Shown here in pieces: positions 45,463 through 53,943 of a stretch of 64,000 bases of DNA. Each line of letters begins with the position of its first letter. Positions within the stretch are counted from its first letter, which is position 1. The DNA is from Shewanella algae (lineage in GTDB: Bacteria; Pseudomonadota; Gammaproteobacteria; Enterobacterales; Shewanellaceae). The notes below the pieces were generated by a model. The model did not search any database and was not told where the DNA came from. It saw only the letters and a list, made by a program, of their open reading frames with translations. Made by a program: the position numbers and the translations under genes. The stretch is from positions 352,001 through 416,000 of the forward strand of contig NZ_CP068230.1 in the NCBI RefSeq assembly GCF_009183365.2. Reading direction: 5' to 3'.

Positions 45463-46655
45463 GAGTTGTTTTTATGCTTCGCTATCAGGATCAGCAACTG
45501 TTTGGCCAGGCTCAACTTGTCGGTGGCCGGCAGTTCATCACAACCTGTTGCAGAAAATACTTTCAGGGCATTCCGGTCGGCGTTGAAACCCTGACCCGGA
45601 ACAGACACATCGTTGGCGGCAATCATATCGAGTTTCTTGCGCTTGAGCTTGTCACGCGCATAGGTCTCCACCTCATGGGTTTCTGCCGCAAAACCCACGG
45701 TAAAGGGCCGGATAGGATGGCTGGCGACCGTTGCCAGAATATCCGGGTTACGCACCAGTGCCAATGCCATGGTTTCGGAAGATTTTTTTATCTTGGCTTT
45801 GGCGACATCGGCGACACGATAGTCTGCCACTGCGGCGCAGCCAATAAAAATATCCTGCTGTTCCACCCGGTGCATCACGGCATCGAGCATCTCTTTGGCC
45901 GATTGCACATCGACTCGGGTCACCCCTGCCGGGGTCGCCAAATTAACCGGGCCGCTGACCAGAGTCACTTCGGCGCCCATCTGCGCCGCAGCGGTGGCCA
46001 GTGCAAACCCCATCTTGCCTGAGCTGTGGTTGGAGATATAACGCACAGGATCTATCGCTTCGCGGGTCGGTCCTGCAGTCAGCAGCAGCTTTTGGCCTGC
46101 CAAAAGCTGTGGCTCAAAGCAAGCGGCGGCTCGCTTGGCGATATCATTGGGTTCCAGCATACGCCCCGGGCCGACTTCACCACAGGCTTGGCTGCCGCTA
46201 TCCGGGCCCCAGATACCATAGCCGCGCTCGGCCAGCACCTTGAGGTTCTCCTGAGTCGCTACGTTTTGGTACATCTGTTGGTTCATCGCCGGGCAGAGCA
46301 CCACCTTAGCCGCCGTTGCCAGGCAGGTGGTGGTGATCAGTTCATCGGCCATACCGGCACGAATGCGGGCCAACAGGTTGGCGGTAGCGGGGGCAATGAT
46401 AACCAGATCGGCCCAGCGGGCCAACTCGATATGCCCCATGGCAGCCTCGGCCGCAGGATCCAGCAGATCTGAGGCCACAGGATGGCCGGATAACGCCTGC
46501 AAGGTCAGCGGGGTGATGAATTCCATGGCGCTCTGGCTCATGACGACCCTGACTTCGGCACCTCTGTCCTGCAGACGCCGCACCAGATCGGCACTCTTGT
46601 AGGCGGCAATGCCACCGCCAATCCCCAAGAGGATTTTTTTATGCTTCAGGCTCAT
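45459..46655 (-). CDS. coaBC: Bifunctional phosphopantothenoylcysteine decarboxylase/synthetase
   Basis: A 398-residue two-domain enzyme of coenzyme A synthesis. The N-terminal CoaC flavoprotein domain has GIGGGIAAYKS, PAMNQQMY and the catalytic cysteine in GSQACGEVGPGRM; the CoaB domain follows from about 190 with TAGPTREAIDPVRYISNHSSGKMG. I start at the ATG at 46655 (MSLKHKKILLG) because family N-termini begin here, although its ribosome site is poor. It is divergent from radC. Confidence 0.97.
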   Translation of the reverse strand: MSLKHKKILLGIGGGIAAYKSADLVRRLQDRGAEVRVVMSQSAMEFITPLTLQALSGHPVASDLLDPAAEAAMGHIELARWADLVIIAPATANLLARIRAGMADELITTTCLATAAKVVLCPAMNQQMYQNVATQENLKVLAERGYGIWGPDSGSQACGEVGPGRMLEPNDIAKRAAACFEPQLLAGQKLLLTAGPTREAIDPVRYISNHSSGKMGFALATAAAQMGAEVTLVSGPVNLATPAGVTRVDVQSAKEMLDAVMHRVEQQDIFIGCAAVADYRVADVAKAKIKKSSETMALALVRNPDILATVASHPIRPFTVGFAAETHEVETYARDKLKRKKLDMIAANDVSVPGQGFNADRNALKVFSATGCDELPATDKLSLAKQLLILIAKHKNNS

Positions 46656-46783
46656 AGAAACAATCAACTGATGGTAATTGGCGGCTAAGATATCACAAAG
46701 CTCCCCCGACTTGGCAGGATGCAGCTTCAAAAATCTCGACCATAATTGAAACAAAGTATAGGGCACAGGGATGGGAGCCAAGG

Positions 46784-47461
46784 ATGGGGATCAGAGACTG
46801 GCCAACGGGCGAGGGACCGAGGGAAAAGTTGTTGCAGCAGGGAGCCAAGGGCCTGAGTGATGCCGAGTTACTGGCAGTATTGCTGCGTAACGGCCTGGCG
46901 GGGCAGAGTGCGGTCGAATTGGCCAGAGATTTGCTCGCGGCATTCGGTTCACTGCGGCAACTCTTGGTGGCACCACTGAATCAGGTTGCCCGAATTCCGG
47001 GAATGGGACCGGTAAAATATACCCAATTGCAGGCGGCCGCCGAACTTTCGAGGCGAATTTCCCGGGAAAAGCTGCAAAGAGGGACGGTTTTGACAAATCC
47101 TGATTTGACTCGCGACTATTTAATGAGACAATTAGCGGACCGTGCCACCGAGGTGTTTGCGATTCTGTTGCTGGACAGCCAGCACCGAGTGATCCAATTC
47201 GTGGAATTATTCCATGGCACCCTGGACTCTGCATCTGTCTACCCACGAGAGGTGGTTAGGCTGGTGCTGGAAAAACAGGCCGCGGCGGTCATAGTTTGCC
47301 ATAATCACCCGTCCGGCGTGGCTGAGCCCAGCCAGGCTGACAGGCGAATTACTGAGCGGTTGAAATGTGCGCTCGCAACCATAGATGTTTCACTTCTGGA
47401 TCATATGGTTGTAGGGGATTGCGAGATAGTTTCCTTCGCAGAACGCGGATGGATGGATTGA
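46784..47461 (+). CDS. radC: RadC family protein (JAB/MPN metalloprotease-like)
   Basis: A 225-residue protein with an N-terminal helix-hairpin-helix region (GLSDAELLAVLLRNG, ARIPGMGPVKY) and a C-terminal JAMM domain with H173-N-H175-P-S-G and D186. The true activity of RadC is unsettled; the DNA-repair name is historical. It lies between coaBC and rpmB, the usual place in gammaproteobacteria. Confidence 0.95.
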   Translation: MGIRDWPTGEGPREKLLQQGAKGLSDAELLAVLLRNGLAGQSAVELARDLLAAFGSLRQLLVAPLNQVARIPGMGPVKYTQLQAAAELSRRISREKLQRGTVLTNPDLTRDYLMRQLADRATEVFAILLLDSQHRVIQFVELFHGTLDSASVYPREVVRLVLEKQAAAVIVCHNHPSGVAEPSQADRRITERLKCALATIDVSLLDHMVVGDCEIVSFAERGWMD

Positions 47462-47469
47462 TCCATCGC

Positions 47470-47498
47470 TTGATCTTTCCTCAGTTATCCTGTATAAC
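47470..47498 (+). promoter_or_regulatory. Promoter of rpmB-rpmG
   Basis: TTGATC (47470-47475) and TATAAC (47493-47498) are separated by exactly 17 bp, a strong sigma70 promoter, located just after the radC stop. Confidence 0.75.
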
Positions 47499-47510
47499 AT
47501 GCGCCCTCTT

Positions 47511-47541
47511 TGTGCCTCGGGCGACGGCCATACGAGGCACA
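47511..47541 (+). promoter_or_regulatory. Leader hairpin of rpmB-rpmG
   Basis: TGTGCCTCG and CGAGGCACA form a perfect 9-bp stem with a 13-base loop in the 5' leader, about 43 bases before the rpmB start. It could be a ribosomal-protein autoregulatory target. Confidence 0.5.
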
Positions 47542-47583
47542 TTAATGCTCGAGCGTTAAAATTGTTTTTTGGAGAAGATTGAC

Positions 47584-47820
47584 ATGTCAAGAGTATGCCA
47601 AGTTACTGGCAAGCGACCAATGGTTGGTAACAACCGTTCGCACGCAAAAAACGCAACTCGTCGTCGTTTTTTACCTAACCTGCAGAACCACCGTTTCTGG
47701 TTAGAAGACGAAAAGCGTTTCGTACAATTGCGCGTTTCTACCAAGGGTATGCGCATTATCGACAAGAAAGGTATCGAAGTCGTTGTTGCTGAACTTCGTG
47801 CCCGTGGCGAGAAGGTGTAA
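47584..47820 (+). CDS. rpmB: 50S ribosomal protein L28
   Basis: A 78-residue basic protein starting MSRVCQVTGKRPMVGNN, with the RRRFLPNLQ segment of L28. The ATG at 47584 follows a GGAGAAG site; the length equals that of E. coli L28. It forms an operon with rpmG. Confidence 0.98.
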   Translation: MSRVCQVTGKRPMVGNNRSHAKNATRRRFLPNLQNHRFWLEDEKRFVQLRVSTKGMRIIDKKGIEVVVAELRARGEKV

Positions 47821-47826
47821 TAGAAA

Positions 47827-48000
47827 ATGGCTAAAGCTAAAGGCAATCGTGAGAAGATCAAGCTGGTTTCAAGCGCCAAGACTGGTCACTTCTACACTAC
47901 CGACAAGAACAAGCGTAACATGCCTGAGAAAATGGAGATCAAAAAGTTTGATCCCGTAGTTCGTCAGCACGTTATCTACAAAGAAGCCAAAATCAAGTAA
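47827..48000 (+). CDS. rpmG: 50S ribosomal protein L33
   Basis: A 57-residue basic protein starting MAKAKGNREKIKLVSSAKTG and ending YKEAKIK. It has no cysteines, so it is the zinc-free form of L33. It starts six bases after the rpmB stop and was found by reading the sequence past that gene. Confidence 0.98.
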   Translation: MAKAKGNREKIKLVSSAKTGHFYTTDKNKRNMPEKMEIKKFDPVVRQHVIYKEAKIK

Positions 48001-48024
48001 TTCACTTGGTATTTGAATTCTTGG

Positions 48025-48052
48025 AAAGCCCCTCTCGCAGGGGCTTTTTTTT
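48025..48052 (+). terminator. Terminator after rpmG
   Basis: AAAGCCCCT and AGGGGCTTT pair over 9 bp around a 5-base loop, followed by a run of Ts to 48052. Confidence 0.93.
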
Positions 48053-48367
48053 GATTTGAATTTGGCCGCCGCGGCTGTAGTCGAGCCGGTTTGGCTCTCG
48101 TTGCCCTTAAGCTTATCTCCTTTGTCACCAAGTAGCCTCTATCACCTTCAATCCACTTTAGTCCTGAGTTATTCCGCGTAAGGATCCGGCTGCTGGCCTT
48201 CTGCGGTTCAGGTGGATTCATACTTTCTAAACAGATCCCTGCTATACCTTTCTATGCAATCACTTGAACCGCAGCGGCGAATATTTACTCGGTTTGAGTC
48301 TCAGGGGGGAAGATGCTGGATATGACTTACCCTTCATGTGAATAGTTAGAGATTTAAAATAATCATT
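48053..48367. other. Intergenic region upstream of argA, with a long inverted repeat
   Basis: About 315 bases without a credible gene. It carries the 14-bp inverted repeat described separately. Base composition falls to AT-rich near argA. Confidence 0.5.
48201..48274. repeat. Inverted repeat, 14-bp arms
   Basis: CTGCGGTTCAGGTG (48201-48214) and CACTTGAACCGCAG (48261-48274) pair with one mismatch, 46 bases apart. No terminal direct repeats or transposase are visible. Confidence 0.75.
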
Positions 48368-48406
48368 TGTGCAAATAAATTCTTTTTAAGTGAATTTAAA
48401 TGCATT
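48368..48406 (+). promoter_or_regulatory. Tandem ARG boxes (ArgR operator) of argA
   Basis: TGCAAATAAATTCT (48370-48383, 11 of 14 against the ARG-box consensus) and TGAATTTAAATGCA (48391-48404, 13 of 14) start 21 bp apart, the exact spacing of two 18-bp ARG boxes with a 3-bp gap. They overlap a TATTAT -10-like element at 48406, so ArgR with arginine would block the promoter. Confidence 0.8.
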
Positions 48407-48478
48407 ATTATGTTGTCCGTGCCACGGGGGTGGCACTCATTTTATGTCGGCTTTAACGAGTGTGAGGTAAATCCCAAG

Positions 48479-49798
48479 GTGCGTACCACAGAATTGGTTG
48501 ATGGTTTTCGTCATTCTGCTCCCTATGTCAATGCTCACAGGGGCAAGACATTTGTGGTGATGTTGGGGGGCGAGGCGTTGGCTCAGCCTAAGTTTCGCTC
48601 CATCATCAATGATGTTGCTCTGCTGCATAGCCTGGGGATCAAGGTGGTATTGGTCTATGGCGCCCGGCCACAGATAGACGAAGCCTTGGCTAACAATCAG
48701 ATTGAGCCTGCCTACCATCAAGGCGTGCGGATCACCGATGAAGCCACTCTCAAGGTCATTAAGCAGGTAGCCGGTTCTTTGCAGTTTGATATTACTGCCA
48801 GGTTGTCCATGAGCCTGTCGAACACGCCGATGCAGGGCGCACAGATCAACGTGGTCAGTGGTAACTTTGTCATCGCCCAGCCTTTGGGGGTCGACAATGG
48901 TATTGACTATTGCCTCTCAGGCAAGGTGCGCCGTATCGATGTTCAGGGACTCAAACGGCAGATGGAAAACAACTGCATCATCCTGATGGGGCCGATAGCG
49001 GCCTCGGTCACTGGCGAGAGCTTTAACCTCACCGCCGAAGAAGTGGCGACTCAGGTGGCTATCAAGCTCAAGGCCGACAAGATGATAGGCTTCAGCTCCC
49101 AGAATGGTATTTTGGATCGCAACGGTGATGTGATTGCCGAGCTGATGCCCAACGATGCCCAAAAAATTCTCGATAAACTGGCCGGCCAGGGTGAAGGCTG
49201 TGTCGGCACCATGGCGTTTCTCAAGGCCAGTATTGATGCCTGTCGCAGTGGCGTGCCCCGCTGCCATCTGGTCAGCTATCTGGAAGATGGTGCCCTGTTG
49301 CAGGAACTCTTCTCCCGTGAGGGCATAGGTACCCAGATAGTCACAGAGAGTGCCGAGCGCTTGCGGCGCGCGTCCATTGCCGATATTGGCGGCATACTCA
49401 ACCTGATCCGCCCGCTGGAAGAGCAGGGGATCCTGGTGCGTCGCTCCCGCGAGCAACTGGAGATAGAAATAGAGCAGTTTATGCTGATTGAGCGTGATGG
49501 CCTGGTGATAGGCTGCGCGGCGCTCTATCCCTTTGAAGAGGACAACGCCGGCGAGTTTGCCTGTCTGGTAGTGCATCCTGACTATCGCGACGCCGATCGC
49601 GGTAGCCTGCTGTTGCAGAACATCATAGGCCAGGCCAAGGTGCGTGGTTATTCCAGGCTGTTTGCGCTGACGACCCGCAGCATTCACTGGTTCCTGGAAC
49701 ACGGCTTTGAGCTGGTGGAGGTAGATGCCTTGCCGAATAAGAAGAAGCAGCTCTATAACTACCAGCGTCGCTCCAAAATTTTGGCGCTTGACCTGTAA
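48479..49798 (+). CDS. argA: N-acetylglutamate synthase (first step of arginine synthesis)
   Basis: A 439-residue enzyme with an N-terminal amino-acid-kinase-like domain (KTFVVMLGGEAL, VYGARPQ) that senses arginine and a C-terminal GNAT domain (about 295-430, VHPDYRDADRGSLLL). I choose GTG at 48479 because it gives the family start (RTTELVDGFRHSAPY) and has GAGG upstream; ATG at 48410 is in frame but lies on the ARG boxes and adds 23 unconserved residues. Regulation by ArgR is indicated by the operator in front. Confidence 0.95.
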   Translation: MRTTELVDGFRHSAPYVNAHRGKTFVVMLGGEALAQPKFRSIINDVALLHSLGIKVVLVYGARPQIDEALANNQIEPAYHQGVRITDEATLKVIKQVAGSLQFDITARLSMSLSNTPMQGAQINVVSGNFVIAQPLGVDNGIDYCLSGKVRRIDVQGLKRQMENNCIILMGPIAASVTGESFNLTAEEVATQVAIKLKADKMIGFSSQNGILDRNGDVIAELMPNDAQKILDKLAGQGEGCVGTMAFLKASIDACRSGVPRCHLVSYLEDGALLQELFSREGIGTQIVTESAERLRRASIADIGGILNLIRPLEEQGILVRRSREQLEIEIEQFMLIERDGLVIGCAALYPFEEDNAGEFACLVVHPDYRDADRGSLLLQNIIGQAKVRGYSRLFALTTRSIHWFLEHGFELVEVDALPNKKKQLYNYQRRSKILALDL

Positions 49799-49803
49799 AA
49801 ACC

Positions 49804-49826
49804 AGCCCCGCTCAGCGGGGCTTTTT
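49804..49826 (+). terminator. Terminator after argA
   Basis: AGCCCCGC and GCGGGGCT form an 8-bp stem with a 3-base loop and a short T run. Confidence 0.9.
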
Positions 49827-49913
49827 GTAAGCAGGTATATTCCATTTGTTGACATATTATGTCTTTAACTCCTAAGCTAAGCCCACTTATGCCTATCCAT
49901 TAAGGAGCAAGAG

Positions 49914-50444
49914 ATGAACAGTGGAAGTTACGAGTTGGCGCCATTGACCGGCGTCGCCAGTGGCAGTTTTATCGCCTTGATACTGATGTTGGCGGCCATC
50001 TTGCTGCTGATCCGCATTCGGAAGATGCCGGCAACGGCCAAGAGCGCCGCCTCGGGTTTGCTGTTGGTAACACTGGCGGGATCTGTATGGGTATTTTGGC
50101 AGGCGCAGGCATCCAAGGTGGAATTGACGGCTCAGAGCCTGGTGGTCGAGGTGCCATTCTACGGCCAGAGCCTGGCTCCAGAGCATCTGCGTATCTCAGA
50201 GGCGAAAGTGATTAATCTCGGCGATGCCAGCGGCCCCAGGCTTGGCATGCGTACCCAGGGCATAGGTCTGCCCGGTTACACCCTGGGGTGGTATCGGCTC
50301 AACGATGGCAGCAAAGCGTTTGTGGTTCTGACGGAAAAAGATAGCGTCTTGTTACTGCCGACCGACCTTGGTTACAGCCTGCTGCTGAGTATGCCTGAAG
50401 CAGAGAGTTTGCTTGAGGGGCTGGGTCAGAACCTGCCGGGATAA
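49914..50444 (+). CDS. Membrane protein with bacterial PH-like domain
   Basis: A 176-residue protein with two membrane helices (about 18-34 and 47-64) and a C-terminal soluble domain of about 110 residues. The segment GLPGYTLGWYRLNDGSKAFV and the closing SMPEAESLLEGL helix resemble bacterial PH-domain proteins. The short basic loop between the helices (RIRKMPATAK) predicts that both ends face the periplasm. An excellent AAGGAG site precedes the ATG. Function unknown. Confidence 0.72.
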   Translation: MNSGSYELAPLTGVASGSFIALILMLAAILLLIRIRKMPATAKSAASGLLLVTLAGSVWVFWQAQASKVELTAQSLVVEVPFYGQSLAPEHLRISEAKVINLGDASGPRLGMRTQGIGLPGYTLGWYRLNDGSKAFVVLTEKDSVLLLPTDLGYSLLLSMPEAESLLEGLGQNLPG

Positions 50445-50460
50445 ACGTTGGATATTGCTT

Positions 50461-50491
50461 AACCGGCCCGGAAACTCTATCCGGGCCGGTT
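50461..50491. terminator. Hairpin between convergent genes
   Basis: AACCGGCCCGGA and TCCGGGCCGGTT pair perfectly over 12 bp with a 7-base loop, between the PH-like gene and rarD. T tracts are short. Confidence 0.8.
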
Positions 50492-50498
50492 GTACTTG

Positions 50499-51383
50499 TT
50501 ACCTGCGAGAGCGTTTTCGCAGCATATCCAAAGTAAACACCACCAGGGCGGCCCAGATGAAGCCGAAGGTAATGCTCTTTTCGATATCGAAGGGTTCATC
50601 GAACAGGGTCACTGCCATGATAAACATGATGCTTGGGCCTATGTACTGGAAGAAGCCCAGCATGATCAGCGGGATCCGCACTGCTGCACCGGCAAAGCAC
50701 AGCAAGGGGATGGTGGTGATGATACCGGCGGCCATCAGCAGCAGGTTGAGATCCCAACTGTTGCTGAGCATATTGGCGCCGGCTTCACCGGTGCCCAGCA
50801 GTAAAAAGCCCAGCGCTGCCGGCATTAACACTGCAGTTTCGACCAAAAGGCCAGTCTTGGCGTCGACATTGACCTTCTTGCGCAGCAGGGCGTAGAAACC
50901 GAAGGAGGCTGCGAGCCCCAGGGATACCAGCGGAATCGAGCCGAAAGAAACCAGCTGGATCACCACCCCGGCGGCGGCAAGCGTTACCGCCACCCATTGT
51001 AGTCTCCCGAGCCGCTCCCCCAGAAACAGCATGCCGAGCAACACATTGAACAGCGGGTTGATAAAGTAGCCCAGGCTGGCATCCAGCATATGATCATTGT
51101 TGACCGCCCAGATAAACAGCAGCCAGTTGCCGGCAATAAGAATCGAAGTCAGCAGCAGTACCGCCAACTGTTTCGGGCGCTTGAGCAACAGCCTGAGCTG
51201 TCCGAAACCACCGATAAACTGCATCAGGATCCCCATAAAGACGAAGGACCAGATGATGCGGTGCAGCAAGATCTCGGGGGCCGAGACATGATGCAACAAC
51301 TTGAAGTACAGCGGCGCAAAGCCCCAAAAAATATAGGCGCAAAGGGCGAGAATGACCCCCTTGCGGTATTCGGTTTCAGGCAT
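50499..51383 (-). CDS. rarD: EamA-type transporter RarD
   Basis: A 294-residue protein with about ten membrane helices, following E. coli RarD closely (IFWGFAPLYFKLL, GNWLLFIWAVNNDHMLDASLGYFINPL, GFFQYIGPSIMF). It belongs to the drug/metabolite transporter superfamily; its link to chloramphenicol sensitivity is from the family. It is downstream of yigI by 106 bases, as in enterobacteria. Confidence 0.94.
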   Translation of the reverse strand: MPETEYRKGVILALCAYIFWGFAPLYFKLLHHVSAPEILLHRIIWSFVFMGILMQFIGGFGQLRLLLKRPKQLAVLLLTSILIAGNWLLFIWAVNNDHMLDASLGYFINPLFNVLLGMLFLGERLGRLQWVAVTLAAAGVVIQLVSFGSIPLVSLGLAASFGFYALLRKKVNVDAKTGLLVETAVLMPAALGFLLLGTGEAGANMLSNSWDLNLLLMAAGIITTIPLLCFAGAAVRIPLIMLGFFQYIGPSIMFIMAVTLFDEPFDIEKSITFGFIWAALVVFTLDMLRKRSRR

Positions 51384-51489
51384 AGGTACTACACAATGAC
51401 GAAAAGGAGAGAAGGGCGATTGTAGGGGGCAAAGCCCCTCGGCTCAAGTTATCGACAACAGATTCAGTGTTTGAGTTTTAAACAGCTAC

Positions 51490-51954
51490 TCAGCCGACCA
51501 TGTAAGTCCCTGTACCAAAAGCGATATGGCTGCCTTTTTCATTATGCAGCTCCATTCGACAGACAGAGACCCTGTTGCCGGCACGGATCACTGTTCCTGT
51601 GCCGCTGAAGACTTCTCCCCAGCCGGGGCGCAGATAGTCGATCCTGAGATCTATGGTGCTCAGGGTTTGCAGTCGCTGTTGCAGCTGCTCCACTGTCCAG
51701 TTGTCGCGACTGATAACTAAGCCGGAGAATGCCGTTAGGCCGCCAACCACATCCAGCACGGTTGCGGTAACCCCGCCATGGAGTATTTTTTGATGTATGT
51801 TGCCGATTAGCTCCGGCTTCATTTTGATCTCCACTTCGACACCAGAGGCGTCGTATCGGCGGATCCCAAGGCCGAGAAGATTGTGAAAAGGCACATGCTT
51901 ATCAAATACTTCTGAAACCTTGGCGAGCACCTCGGCTTGAATGTCCTGGCTCAT
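51490..51954 (-). CDS. yigI: Hotdog-fold thioesterase YigI
   Basis: A 154-residue PaaI-type hotdog protein with the motif HQKILHGGVTATVLDVVGG (54-72), where the HGG turn binds CoA substrates. YigI of E. coli, in the same rarD/recQ neighbourhood, is described as a medium- to long-chain acyl-CoA thioesterase. An AGGAAG site precedes the ATG. Confidence 0.87.
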   Translation of the reverse strand: MSQDIQAEVLAKVSEVFDKHVPFHNLLGLGIRRYDASGVEVEIKMKPELIGNIHQKILHGGVTATVLDVVGGLTAFSGLVISRDNWTVEQLQQRLQTLSTIDLRIDYLRPGWGEVFSGTGTVIRAGNRVSVCRMELHNEKGSHIAFGTGTYMVG

Positions 51955-52101
51955 GGGGCTTCCTGTTGTTGTTTTTTAGAGCAATCAATCTAACGCTAAT
52001 ATGGCCGTTTGCCTAGTCCAGGCGGAAAAATCCCCTCTTGGCTGGCACTCTGGTGTTGGCTTCATTTAGAATAGCGGCCTCTTCTTTGGACACAGACAGT
52101 C

Positions 52102-53943
52102 ATGGATCAGCCGCTGAATATCGCTCCCGAGAGCCTCAATCATCCCCAAGACCCTATGCAGCAAGCCTTGCAGCAGGTATTTGGCTACCGCACTTTCCGT
52201 GAAGGGCAGCGCCAGGTGATTGAACGTGTGATGGCCGGGGGAGACTGCATGGTGATCATGCCCACCGGCGGCGGCAAGAGTCTGTGTTACCAACTGCCCG
52301 CATTGTTGATGCCAGGGCTGACTCTGGTGGTTTCGCCGCTGATCTCCCTGATGAAAGATCAGGTCGACAGCCTGCTGCAGACCGGGGTCAATGCCGCTTA
52401 TCTCAACTCATCCTTGCCCAGGGAGCAGAGCCTCAAGGTGCTGCGCCAGTTGCATCAGGGGGAGATCCGCCTGCTGTATGTCTCGCCGGAGCGCTTGCTG
52501 CAACATGAATTTATTGAGCGACTGCAATCCCTGCAGCTGTCGATGTTTGCCGTGGATGAGGCGCACTGTATCAGCCAGTGGGGCCATGATTTTCGCCCCG
52601 AATATGCCCAGCTTGGCCGCCTGAAACAGCTGTTTCCCGGCGTGCCTGTAATGGCGCTGACCGCCACCGCCGATAAGGCGACCCGGGATGATATCTGCCA
52701 GCGGCTCAATATCGCCCCCTATGTGCTTCTTTCCAGCTTTGATAGGCCGAATATTCGCTACACAGTGGCGGAAAAGCTTAACGCCGCCAATCAATTGCGC
52801 CAGTTTATTGCCGCGCAGAACGGCGCCGCCGGGATTGTTTATTGCTCCAGCCGTCGCCGGGTCGATGAAGTAGCCGAAAGGCTGCGGTTACAGGGCTATG
52901 CCGCCGAAGGCTATCATGCCGGTATGAGCGGCGACGAGCGCGCCAGTGTTCAGGACAGATTTCTCAAGGAACAGTTGGATATAGTGGTGGCCACGGTCGC
53001 CTTCGGCATGGGGATCAACAAGTCCAACGTGCGCTTTGTGGTGCATTATGATCTGCCCAAGAGCATAGAGGCCTACTATCAGGAAACCGGCCGCGCCGGG
53101 CGAGATGGTCTCGAGGCCGAAGCCTTTATGCTGTTCGAGCCCGCCGATATCGGCCGGGTGCGCCACCTGATTGAGCAGGGTGAACCCGGGCCGCAGCAAC
53201 AGGTGGAACTGCATAAACTCAATACCATGGCGGCCTTTGCCGAAGCTCAGACCTGCCGCCGCCAGGTGTTGCTGCACTACTTCGATGAGCCGGCGCTGGA
53301 GCCTTGCGGCAACTGTGATATCTGCCTGGATCCGCCGAAACGCTACAACGGCACCGAGGATGCACAGAAGGTGTTGTCCTGCATATATCGCTTGGGGCAG
53401 AAGTTTGGCATGAACCAGCTGATAGAGGTGCTCAGAGGCTCCAAATCGGCCGCCGTGGTCGACCGGGGGCACGACAAGTTATCCACCTGGGGTGTCGGCA
53501 AAGACAAGAGCCATGAACACTGGCTCAGTGTGACCAGACAGCTTATCCATTTGGGGCTGGCGAGCCAGGATATTACCCGTGGCTCGAGTATTCGCCTGAA
53601 TCCGGCCGCCAGGCCTGTGCTCAGGGGCGAAGTTGCACTGATGTTGGCCGAACCCAGAATTGACTTGCATGTTACCCGCAGGCGCAACGTCAGCAGCAAG
53701 GCGCCACTCAACTACGATCGCAAGCTGTTTGCCCGCCTCAAGCAGTTAAGGCGCAGCATAGCCGAAGAGCAGGACGTACCACCCTATTTGGTATTCAACG
53801 ATGCAACCCTGGCGGAAATGGCGGCGATTTTGCCTACCAGCCAGGGCGAGATGTTGGCGGTCAATGGTGTTGGTGAGCGCAAGTTGGCCCGCTTTGGCGA
53901 TCAGTTCCTCGACGAGATAGAGGCTTATCTCGCCGGTGACTGA
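52102..53943 (+). CDS. recQ: ATP-dependent DNA helicase RecQ
   Basis: A 613-residue 3'-5' helicase. Walker A is TGGGKS (55-60), the DEAH box is D152-H155, the aromatic-rich loop is SQWGHDFRPEY, and motif VI is QETGRAGRDG. Zinc ligands C385, C402, C405 and C408 are present, then a winged-helix domain and an HRDC domain from about 535. It acts in RecF-type recombination and fork repair. Its last 19 bases overlap the end of the convergent TPR gene. Confidence 0.98.
   Translation: MDQPLNIAPESLNHPQDPMQQALQQVFGYRTFREGQRQVIERVMAGGDCMVIMPTGGGKSLCYQLPALLMPGLTLVVSPLISLMKDQVDSLLQTGVNAAYLNSSLPREQSLKVLRQLHQGEIRLLYVSPERLLQHEFIERLQSLQLSMFAVDEAHCISQWGHDFRPEYAQLGRLKQLFPGVPVMALTATADKATRDDICQRLNIAPYVLLSSFDRPNIRYTVAEKLNAANQLRQFIAAQNGAAGIVYCSSRRRVDEVAERLRLQGYAAEGYHAGMSGDERASVQDRFLKEQLDIVVATVAFGMGINKSNVRFVVHYDLPKSIEAYYQETGRAGRDGLEAEAFMLFEPADIGRVRHLIEQGEPGPQQQVELHKLNTMAAFAEAQTCRRQVLLHYFDEPALEPCGNCDICLDPPKRYNGTEDAQKVLSCIYRLGQKFGMNQLIEVLRGSKSAAVVDRGHDKLSTWGVGKDKSHEHWLSVTRQLIHLGLASQDITRGSSIRLNPAARPVLRGEVALMLAEPRIDLHVTRRRNVSSKAPLNYDRKLFARLKQLRRSIAEEQDVPPYLVFNDATLAEMAAILPTSQGEMLAVNGVGERKLARFGDQFLDEIEAYLAGD

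Noticed and set aside
47976..48221. 81-codon minus-strand frame over the rpmG terminator
   Set aside because: It crosses the terminator and the inverted repeat and has no start signal.
48410..48478. N-terminal extension of argA from the ATG at 48410
   Set aside because: The extension is not family-like, has no ribosome site and would begin at the promoter and ARG boxes.
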